Origin: Trichopria drosophilae
Taxonomy: Eukaryota > Arthropoda > Insecta > Hymenoptera > Diapriidae
Direction of reading: 5' to 3'
Assembly: GCA_030407085.1 (NCBI GenBank)
Contig: CM059587.1
Location: 70,669,001-70,733,000 of the forward strand
Length of the DNA stretch: 64,000 nt
A program made the position numbers and the translations under genes. A model generated the notes under the pieces. That model was not told the origin of the DNA, did not search any database, and was given only the letters and a program-made list of their open reading frames with translations. Below are positions 11,069 through 20,657 of the stretch, piece after piece. Numbering within the stretch: the first letter of the stretch is position 1; each line of letters begins with the position of its first letter.

Positions 11069-13099
11069 GCTTACACACTAAAACTGTTGGAGTGAAATTT
11101 AAACTCATAGGAGTAGAAAATGGGGTAGGTTGGGTTCGACTACATTTCAAGTTCTTTGGAGTACAAAGTATGCACTCTAACGCCAGACTGACATAACCTA
11201 CTCTCTAACAGAGCTGTTTTCTTACTCCAACATAGGGTCAATATAGAGTAAAGAAATCTGAAACGAACGGAAAACGGACCGTGACATTTTAAGGTTAAGT
11301 TTAATAACCCACATAGCAAACGGACATTTGATCCAATCAAAATGTTTCAGGGAAATGAGAATCTGGCATAACTCGAGACAAGGTTATAAAGTATTTTGAA
11401 AATAAATTAGAAGAAATATAATGAGGGCCAATTCTGTCATTTTTCATTCATTTTATTCTTCAGCATGAGTTTTATATTTATTTATTTTTCGTTAATTTTA
11501 TAATTAGTTTGCTGTGAGCATTTAATACTATCAGTTGAATTGGTTCAAATTTACTATACCTTTGAAAACTAATTTAATATGCCTTAAATAACATTGAAAA
11601 CATTAAAGCGTATACTACAATTAGAGAAAAATGCCCCAAATTGTCATGATTGTATCTCCTTCAATTTCGCATAAAAATGACCCTATAGCCTGGTCTCGAG
11701 TTATGCCAGAATCTCAAAAGCCTGAAAAAAATTGATTGGAACCAATCGCATAACTTCAACTAAGAGATAATGCCCTTAACAAAAAAGGTCCAAATTGAAC
11801 ACCAATTCGACTTTTCGAACACTTCTAAAGCAAGGTCTCACAGGCCTACATGATGAATTTCTTTATGCACATTTCTTATCGATTAATTATTTAAGGCCAA
11901 ATACATTACAACTTGATCTTGCAGTAATAGATTGTCAATCATCAAGACATAATAGATTTCAGCTACCGAAAGTCGAACATAGGTAAAAATATTTTCTACG
12001 TAGAATGTTTTCTTTCATTTCTGCATTGATACAGATCTTTTAAATTATAATAAATATTTTAAAGTTCAAAATCAAAATACATTATATATATTTATATCAT
12101 AATATAAATAATGTTTATGAAAAATAATTAAATTTAAAAAACTATAATTCCATACAGGTCACGTACAGAAATACAAAACATCTCGTTAAAAAATTATCCG
12201 AATAACATAATATGATATTCGCCGGAGAAATAACTTACATATTTTCTATGTCCGTTACTTGGTGTATCATTTCATTGTTCCATTAGTTTTGTACTACAAT
12301 GTTCTTGACTTAATAAATAAATAAATAAATAAGAGAAAATTTGTAAACTGCTTAATACTACATATTTGATACAAATATGACTTAAATTATTTCTCCTTTG
12401 ACTCACTTTATTTTCAATTAATAAATGAATTTATCGTCCATTAGTATTAATAGATTATAATAGAATACTTTTATAAACATTTGCTAACGACAAAGTTGCT
12501 GTATTTTCGTTCAGTGAAGAAATGGAGAACGAAATACGTAGTATTAGATAGTTTATGAATTTTCAGTGGCTGTTTAATGACTATTTTATGACTATTGTAT
12601 ATAAAAAAATATATGTATATACGCAGCTAAGGTATAACATAACCTACATTTATGTCACATTTGTAAGGACAGCTACTTTTCCCACTTTTGCTCAAAATCG
12701 ATGCTTACATTACATCGATGATTACATTTACATGCTTATGTACCTAACTGTGGCAAAAATGGCATGATATCGCTATAATTTTATAATACTAGATCTTGCG
12801 TTTACAAGTTTAAGTATTTACCGCCATTTCGATTCCTCGGTCCTTTATTCCGTCGATTGCACTCAACTTGCACTCGCGCCGCTCGCCTACACTCGCATAC
12901 TCCATAAAAGTTACGGTGAGTCCCTCTAGGAGTAATTCGTGCTTACTCTTACCGACGGAGCATATAACTACTCCGGTAGGGGGATTCAAAGTAGCCAATT
13001 GACTCCAACGGAGTGAAATGTAAGTCTAAAGGAGCGAAGTTAAAGACTTACTCTCTCTAGAACTGCGCAGTTTACTCCAACAGTTTTAGTGTGTAAGTT
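11069..13099. mobile_element. Non-autonomous TIR element with CACACTAAAACTG ends
   Basis: The terminal sequence TTACACACTAAAACTGTTGG at 11069 is complemented at 13073-13099. Many short GGAGTA/TACTCC motifs are scattered in the outer 200-300 bp of both ends, typical of subterminal transposase-binding arrays. The interior (11350-12800) is AT-rich and has no credible coding region. The CACTA-like start (CACACTA) suggests the CACTA group, but this is inference. Confidence 0.6.
11330..11745. repeat. Foldback repeat inside the CACACTA element
   Basis: The segment 11330-11400 (aatctggcataactcgagac) is complemented at about 11680-11745, with a roughly 280-bp AT-rich loop. Probably a nested MITE. Confidence 0.55.
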
Positions 13100-13246
13100 T
13101 TTATTCTAAAATTACACGTTGATCAGGAAATTCATGTCAGCTCGTTTATGTCGTATTTGCCTGTATTAGCAATTTTTAGTTTTTGTGATAAATTCCAATC
13201 CCATTTCTTCCATAATAGTACTATTGTATTTGTTCTTTGTATATTA

Positions 13247-13980
13247 TTACTTCGACCCAGACTAAGTCTGGACGAAGTATTGAATTTGGTCACTTCGGGC
13301 AAAAAAATTACCCTATAGTTTTTCATCAAATGTCGACGTTTCAGACCCTAAGGAACCCAAAGCAACAATAAAAAAATTGGTGTCCGTTAGGTTGTACGTC
13401 CGTCCGTCCGTCCGTGGGCAAAATTTTGTATACGCGATATCTCGCGACTGGCAGGGCGAATTTAAAAAGTACAAACGGATTTGGGTTTCTCTTGGCCAAA
13501 CTTAGATCTGATTAGTTTTTGGAGACAATGCATACTAGATTATGGGGAGGTTTAACAAAAAAACGCTCAAAAAACACGTTTTTCCATTTTTTAACAAAAA
13601 ATACAAATCGTACAAAAAAATATTTCAAACAAAAAATATAGAACATCGAATTCTCTACAAAAAAGGTTAGATTCATTTCGACGTAAAATCAACGATAATG
13701 GCGTAAAAAGCAAATTAACGTGAAATTAACATAAATTGTATATACACATATACAATGCATATGTATGTATATTGTATACATTACATGAAAAACAGAGACA
13801 CAGAGGAAGCAGGGGAGTGAGGCGGATATCAGGAGGGGGGGGGGGGGGATAACTTTAAAAATTTGATTAAATTTTATTTTAGTATAAAAATTTGATTAAT
13901 TTTTGTTTTTTTAAGCATCAGTGTGAACAAGACGTGCTCATTTATCAGTGCTTCGGCTGATCTGCGGTCGGGGTCGAAGT
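13247..13980 (+). repeat. Hairpin-ended MITE-like repeat, copy 3
   Basis: The longest copy of the 4138/8968 family, about 733 bp from ACTTCGACCCAGAC to GGTCGGGGTCGAAGT. It contains a pure G-run (13837-13848) and a tatgcatatgtatgtatat tract, neither found in copy 2. Confidence 0.75.
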
Positions 13981-14665
13981 TTTGAAAATGCTCATTTTCA
14001 ATTTTAATATGGGGTGAATATGCCAATGAATGGACGACTACCAATGAATGGACGATTTTCTACATATTTCTGTTTCGTATGAATGTATGATGCACAACAT
14101 GCAACAAAATACATATTTTTATGTTCTTTGAACATTCAAAACAATATTTACAGTACTATTGATCTTCCAGTGTTTATTATTTTGTAAAATCAAAGCAAAG
14201 TTTTAAAGCCATCCAAAACTGGTACTGTAAACGTTCCATTTGATTTAACCCGTATATTCATTGGGGTTTAGCGGATTTTTTTACAAACGTATGAAGACGA
14301 GGTTAATAATTAAATAAAATCAAAGGTTGAACTACACAGTCATAAAGAGCAGAGTCTAACGATTCTAATTGTGGTATCATAATTAAATTTTCATTAAAGA
14401 ATTAAAACGTTACAATCGATCAAAATGTGAAAAATGCTTAACCGTCCATTCATTAGCATATTCACCCTATTTAAGGAACAAGATATTGTTACAATATATG
14501 TATAAAAACTACTCGAACCTAACGATGCTAGAACTACCCTCTGACGCCTTCTTTCCTGGCAGTGTTAAAATGGGAATATTCCCGGAAGCATCAGCCTTTC
14601 GTCAGGGAACTGCAATACGAATTTAGCCAAAATTGTAGGCACCCGGGTCGAAGGCATCTAGTTTA
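13981..14665 (-). repeat. Inverted repeat R2, copy B
   Basis: Complement of 8284-8967, ending gaaggcatctagttt just before the P-element relic. Together with the attached MITE copies this makes a long inverted repeat (arms of about 1.2-1.4 kb, spacer about 3.8 kb). Confidence 0.75.
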
Positions 14666-14680
14666 TTATCTGCATTTTGT

Positions 14681-16379
14681 GTGAAATCGACCGCATCTGC
14701 GGCTTATGACAGAAAACAACGACGATTGAGTCTGAAAAAGTTCTCCCCAGACTCCTTAGATAAGAACGGGCAGCGGCTTCTAGCGATAGCGAAGACTATT
14801 CAGAAGAAAACAAGACAGAATGCGCAAAAGGTCAGAAGCCTTAAACATCAATTGAAGAACGCGCGAATAATAGCCCAGGAAATGTCTTTAAAATGTGTGT
14901 TCGAATCGGTAAACCCTGCGCAACGGCTAATAAAGTACGCTGCAGCATCCAAAAGTGAGTGCATGATTAGCTGGCAAAATATTAAAAAAAAAGATCAATA
15001 ATAATTGTACACAGTATGCTTATTTCACTCACATTAATGACAATGATTAAATATTACAGACCTGAGCACACTGCGATTTATTTATAAGACGACCCGCAAA
15101 TCGGAGAGTTTGTTTTATCTAAGTATGTTATTCCTATATCTTCTTTTACAAATATGTAAAGTGAACTCTGTGCATTTCCGGTTTCGTAAGGTAGGAGATT
15201 ATTGGTCAAGAACATGGAATTAATTATATTAAATGGGGAGTCCTTACTATCATGGTAATGAATCTTTTTTAGCAACGTCGGTACAGTAGGGAAGAAAAGG
15301 TTTTGGCGTTGTCTATTTACAAACATTCGTCCGTTTGTTATAGATTTTCGACTTCAATCCTAACTCTCCCTAGTCCAAGGACCCTAACGAATGTGCTTCG
15401 CGAAATTGACACGAAAGCAGGTTATGTGAAACTAATTTCGGAACTGTTAACAGTAAAGGTGCCGTCTAGGCCGTGGAAGACAAGCACTGTGTTCTTCTTT
15501 GGGATGAGATGGCCCTTACTGCTAATCTCCGGTATAATGAATCTAGAGACGAAATCGTGGACTTCGAAGATTCATGTGTGGTGCGCACGTATCATTTCGC
15601 AGACCAGGCTTTGGTTTTTATGATAATGGGTCTTTTTTCGGATTGGAAGCTGCCCTTGATGTTCACATTTTGTGACAGCCAGACCAAGGACAACCTTTTA
15701 GTAGTCCTCATCACGAAAATCGTCAAGGTTCTGGCGGAAGCTGGTATGACCTTAGAGGCAAGTGTCTGCGAACAAGGAAGCTCCAACGAGAATGCCGTCA
15801 AACGACAGGAAGCACAAACAATGAAGGAGGCAATGCTCGACAGAGTGCCATACGGTATGTAAACTCAATACATCGTGACATTACAAACTTTTATAAATAT
15901 TTTGAAAGTACTATGTCACAATACGTGGACAGAAATTCGTGCATATTTTTGATCCATGCCATCTACTGAAGGGGATATGGAACTATTTGTTGACGAAAGA
16001 TTTGGAATTTCAGAATCCAGCAGGTGGTATAAAATCCAGTGCTCAATGGAGATTTATACAACTTGCTTACGATTTGAATTCCCGTTTCATTAACAAATTG
16101 ACCGACGAACACGTCATCCCAAGCAGAATCAAGAAGATGAAGGTGAAGTTCGCTGTGGAGGTATTTAGCGGGACTGTCGCGCATTTCCTTCAGTTTTTCT
16201 CCACAGCGTCAGGTTTTTTCAGTACACCCTCAGGTGCGATTACTATACCACCTGAAACTGGAGCTACAGCTGAAATATTGCAGTTTTTTAATGACCTTTT
16301 CGATTCCATGAATGGAGATGCTAGAACTACCTATACCGTAATCCGGCACGATATGATTCCACGGTCGCCTCTTGATTGA
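14681..16379 (+). pseudogene. P-element/THAP9-like transposase relic
   Basis: Pieces of a P-type transposase lie in order. 14681-14998: basic coiled-coil-like segment (LLAIAKTIQKKTRQNAQKVR). 15270-15460: RRYSREEKVLALSIYKHSSV...LPSPRTL, the typical region before the catalytic core. 15467-15853: EDKHCVLLWDEMAL...FEDSCVV, the first acidic motif, and FMIMGLFSDWKLP. 15933-16379: KFVHIFDPCHLLKGIWNYLL ... KMKVKFAVEVFS ... LFDSMNG, strongly P/THAP9-like. Defects: the 15270 and 15467 blocks are in different frames; the intron suggested by GTATGT at 15855 and AG at 15932 does not join in phase; the usual D-Q-G reads EQG (VCEQGSSN); and no THAP domain is visible upstream. The GAALEXE-type C-terminal end is also absent. 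A decayed copy with no host-domesticated character evident. Confidence 0.75.
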
Positions 16380-16748
16380 CTATGAAGGCGCTCCAGCGCC
16401 ACCTCCAGTCGGAGCCTGGTAGCTACCGTGATTCGCTCGTATTAGGCTTGCTCCTTACGATAGAGAGAGAGAGAAATACCTGGGGGTACTCGTCTCGGCG
16501 TACTGGAAGGGGATTCCCGACAGCGACTGACTACTGGAGCGCCCGACGGGGAGGTATATACCTCCATAACGCGCATATCTGAAATTCTGAACGCGGCGGG
16601 CGGAGGCCATTACGAATTCCTCTGAAATGCAGGAACGGATCATTTCTCACTGCGGAGCTATATGTGTGACGTCGTCACACTATGTATTTATTACTTATTT
16701 TTTATATAAATATATATTTATACAAATAAAATATCTTAGAAAATGAAG
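16380..16748. other. GC-rich non-coding stretch
   Basis: 16380-16680 is markedly GC-richer than the flanks, with a (GA) run near 16460. It then returns to AT-rich DNA. No reading frame or RNA gene could be supported. Confidence 0.4.
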
Positions 16749-16986
16749 AATAGTATATTACTCAACGAGGGAGGTAAAATAAAGAATGCCTCAGACTACA
16801 TGTTTTTCACCCTCGGCTTCACCTCGGGTAAAAATTACACGCAGTCTGAGGCATTCTTTTATACTTCCCGAGGGAAGTATACGATTTTTCTTCATGACAG
16901 GGAGGAAAAGAAGTAACTTTCCTCCCGCTTGCCCGCAAGCGGGAGGAAAGTTGCTGCTTTCGTCCCAGTATGATGAAAATAGTATT
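16749..16986. mobile_element. MITE with AATAGTATATTACTC end, copy 1
   Basis: Starts aatagtatattactcaacga and ends near aatagtat (16977-16984). It includes the hairpin cctcggcttcacctcggg and a perfect inverted pair around ttgcccgcaag (tttcctcccgc...gcgggaggaaa). Related copies at 26105-26339 and 27931-28130. Confidence 0.6.
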
Positions 16987-17263
16987 TGATTCACGAATTT
17001 GGGCGAAATATATTAATTTTACTATAGCAGAATTAAATGCTTTAACGAGAAAAAAATCCATCATGCAATTATTGAACAAATTACTTAGATTTATATTCTT
17101 AAATTACCACGATATGAAAGAGATATCAACGAATATAGACGGTACATAGAAATTTTCGCTCCTTTTGATCACGTGTCAGCTAAGATGTAGGACGCTATAT
17201 TGAGGTTCGAGAATGGAATCGTGGTGGCAAAGTCTCACCCATACCGATCGACATGCTTATATA

Positions 17264-17640
17264 CAGGGTGTTACTTTTAACTTGAAATTGTCAAATATCT
17301 CGAAAAGTAGGCACTCTATGAAAAATGTTAAGAATGAAAATTTAATGGGTCTAAGGTAGAAATACAGTGATATTAAAATTGGTCCCCTACACAGGGGCGG
17401 TGGTGGGGGTAAGTTCTAAATCTTAAATGGGAAACCCAATTTTTTATACCATATTCATATTGTTTGAATAAAAATTCGTATGATTTGTCTAAAACATTTT
17501 GGTCGTTTCTCGATAGATGACGCTATAATCGACAAAATTCAATTTGTCTTCATTTTACTGTTACTGAGAATGACTGCTTACGATTCTGCAAAACATTAAC
17601 AATAAAAATACACCATTTCCACAGTGGTATGACTGACCAC
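17264..17640 (+). mobile_element. Solo terminal repeat of a DD41D-like mariner
   Basis: Begins TA-CAGGGTGTTACTTTTAAC at 17264 and shows the same internal layout as the DD41D termini: aaatatctcgaaaa, a G/C-run hairpin (cccctacacaggggc), a gggaaacccaattttttat motif and tagatgacgctataatcga. No matching right end was found, so it is a fragment of a fourth family. Confidence 0.65.
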
Positions 17641-17689
17641 AGAAAAAAAGAATTTTTCAAATTGCTTCAGAATCGTTGAAGAAGTACAA

Positions 17690-18357
17690 TAAAAACTCGT
17701 ACATAAAAATTAATAAATAAAAAATTCTTTTTAAAAACCACGTTTTTATTAAATGGACTAAAAAGTATAAAATAATTTTTCCCATCCACACAGGTCACTA
17801 ATACCATGCCGAAATAAATACGCAATAATTTTTCATTTTATTAGGAAATAAAATCTTCTATTACAATAACTTACTTCCATCAGGATTTTCGCTAATTTTT
17901 TCTTAGAATTTTCGTCATTTTTCAGAATTACCCACCCTTCCATGGGATGTCTAATTTTTGTAATCGAATGGTCAGTTTTCCTTTTCCCTTCGTTAGCGAG
18001 ATTCTTCTTTCTTATATCTTCTATTACAATAATCTACCTCGCTTAGAAATTCTCCGGTCATTCTTAGAAATTACGTATCTGAAAATTCTCGGAATAATAA
18101 TTTAAAATATATCGAGTACCATCTTCTTCTTCTATTATATTAATTGACTTCCTTCTGAAATTTCAGGTCATGTATTTCACGTCATTTTCTACGAATTCAT
18201 CCCTTCCATAGGATTCCTGTTTTTCAGAACTGTATTGTAATAAATTTCCTTCCCACCCAACGGCAGGCTCAGTCATAGTGGTTGAAGTTTCGTTATTGGT
18301 TGAAGTAGGTGTATCTTGAGTAGAATGTTAGTGGGGTAGACTGTAAGATAATTAGTG
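17690..18357. repeat. Fragment of the 8148 foldback family and pyrimidine-rich degenerate repeats
   Basis: 17700-17860 is the complement of 10165-10335, including the taataaataaaaaattcttt terminus. 17870-18357 is a pyrimidine-rich array with recurring attacccacccttccat-like and ctattacaataat-like blocks. No gene. Confidence 0.55.
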
Positions 18358-18824
18358 ATATTATAATATTAATCTATTTTTTTCTGCGAATCTCTCCCTT
18401 CCATATGAAATCTGATAGTCAAACGTCCCTTTCCTTCCGCCGATTTTGGCACGGAGCAACTACCTCGGAAAAGGCTGGTAGGAGTATATCCTACCCTGAA
18501 CCAGCTACCTGGGAAAAGGAAAATGAAACCATGCTGTTTTCTTTTTTCTAAAGGCTTCCCCTTCCCTTTCATTGTTCTTGCTTTTCCTTCTATATCGTTT
18601 ACGGTTCCTATATAAAGTGTTTTCACATTTGATTACATTCAGTCTCCAACTAGCATTCTGGCTAGCTAGGCAGTCATCCATATAGATCGGGTAAGAAGTA
18701 CGAAGTTACGCTGGGAGTACAAAGTACGGTATGTATTATATTGCGTGTCCGGGGTCATCGAACATGTAGTCCAGGTAACGCGCCCCGTAGTTTTTAATTT
18801 TTAACATTGAAACCATTTTTACCT
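18358..18824 (+). repeat. Repeat R1, intact copy with promoter-like core
   Basis: About 470 bp, with a second copy scattered over 32112-50690. This copy is uninterrupted and gives the empty target site for three insertions there. It carries a TATA box and initiator (separate entry) and, 50 bp downstream, a donor-like gggtaagaag. It could be an LTR or 5' region of a retroelement, or the promoter of a non-coding RNA; no coding region is attached. Confidence 0.7.
18609..18643 (+). promoter_or_regulatory. TATA box and arthropod initiator in R1
   Basis: TATATAAA at 18609-18616 is followed by TCAGT at 18639-18643. The distance from the first T of the TATA box to the initiator A is 32 bases, the usual core-promoter spacing. 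In the second R1 copy the TATA box is split by the 44449-50483 element while the initiator (ttcagtctcc) remains at about 50510. Confidence 0.5.
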
Positions 18825-19065
18825 ACTTGTGACTTTAAAATCCACGTAAAAGTAGTTTGAAAATATAGTATTTTTACTTTTTTATCATTTGTTACTTGGT
18901 CTACTATATAATAGGCTGTATATTAAAGCATGTTTACTGGCTTTAAAGAAAGATAAAAATAATATATAAGCAATGAATGTCATATCGGCAAATCTCCCAA
19001 ACTGCCGGCATTTTGATTAAAAACATAATTAATTTTCAAAAATATTAGTGGCACAATTTAAAGTA

Positions 19066-19262
19066 CACGGAAAGTGCGAAACAGGACTGACTCCTGTCTA
19101 CGCAGGACTGGCTACTGCGTAGCCGGGTCGCGACCGCTCGAACATGACTCACTCCTGCGTACGCAGTAACCAGTCCTGTCGACGACAGGAACGCCATAGA
19201 CAGCACCCACTACTGCGTACGCAGCACTCAGTCCTGCGTACGCAGTATTCTCTCCTCTCTAT
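19066..19262 (+). repeat. Left terminal repeat with TGCGTACGCA palindromes
   Basis: Contains repeated ctcctgcgtacgcag/ctgcgtacgcag palindromes and tactgcgta half-sites. Matches 25011-25177 in reverse. Likely transposase-binding array. Confidence 0.75.
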
Positions 19263-19429
19263 AGACAGCAGTATTTGACGATATATACAAATATAGGTTA
19301 TAGGTTTCAGAGTTGAATGTATTGCAAAATTTAAAATAGCTGATCCAATAGGGCGGTTCAAAAGTAAAAATAATGATCAACTTTCCACACGTTTGATATA
19401 AGCGCCAATAGAAATTCCTTTTCAATGGC

Positions 19430-20225
19430 TACAGTGCATCGACTGTTATTTTAATCTCAAAAGAACCAACGACACAGAACTTTAGACTAAAAAATTCTTT
19501 ACGGAGGCAGACTTATAACAAATGCTTCTTCGTACAATACATTCTGAACTTAAATTCCTTTTCGATGTCTACAATGAATCATATTTTTTAAATCTGAAAT
19601 GAACCAACGATGAAGAACTTTTAGACTTCAAAATTCTTTACGAAGGCAGACTTGTAACAAATGCTTCTTAGTACAATACATTCAGGACTGAAATTCCTTT
19701 TCGATGTCTACAATGAATCATATTTTTTAAATCTGAAATGAACCAACGATGAAGAACTTTTAGACTTAAAAATTCTTTACGGAGGCAGACTTGTAACAAA
19801 TGCTTCTTAGTACAATACATTCAGGACTGAAATTCCTTTTCGATGTCTACAATGAATCATATTTTTTAAATCTGAAATGAACCAACGATGAAGAACTTTT
19901 AGACTAAAAAATTCTTTACGGAGGAAACTTGTAACAAATGCTTCTTCGTACAATACATTCAGGACTGAAATTCCTTTTCGATGTCTACAATGAATCATAT
20001 TTTTTAAATCTGCAATGAACCAACGATGAAGAACTTTTAGGCTTAAAAATTCTTTACGGAGGCAGACTTGTAACAAATGCTTTTTCGTACAATATATTCA
20101 GGACTGAAATTCCTTTTCGATGTCTACAGTGAATCAGCCTTTTTTTTTAATCTGAAATGAAACAACGATAAAGAACTTTCAGACTTAAAAAATTCTTTAC
20201 GGAGGCAGACAACGACAAAGAACTT
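19430..20225 (+). repeat. Tandem repeat, about 140-bp unit
   Basis: Five to six units, recognisable by aattccttttcgatgtctac, aaccaacgatgaagaacttt and ttctttacggaggcagac; unit starts about 19524, 19666, 19803, 19941 and 20080. The last units decay. Located between the left terminus and the transposase stop. Confidence 0.85.
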
Positions 20226-20657
20226 TTATCTCTTTCATGGATGAAAGTGTTATTACTGACACTTAAAAAATGTTTCTAGGCATGAATGAACTCAACGATA
20301 AGGAATCTTGACACACAAATATTCTTTACCAAAGCAGAAAAACTATACAACTTTCTCCGAGCCACACAGCTTGATCTGAATTCCATTGTCGTTAAAAAAG
20401 TTTGAATATCTCTTTCATCAATGATAGTTTCATTATTGGTAGTTAAAAAAAAATGTTTGTAGGTCTAAAGTAAGTAATCGATAAGGGATCATATCAATTC
20501 TTACAAAAACAAAACATATAATGGTTCTTTCATTACTGCTTTACTTACGAAAAACTTGTTATTTTGTATACATATAAGTTTCTTAATTATACACGAAATT
20601 AGTTTCACAAATATTTACAGTTTTTTAACTCTGTTTTTTTAAATATATAATGTTGGT

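Noticed and set aside
16380..16680. rRNA-derived fragment
   Set aside because: caggaacggatcattt recalls the end of 18S rRNA, but the match is short and the flanks do not fit.
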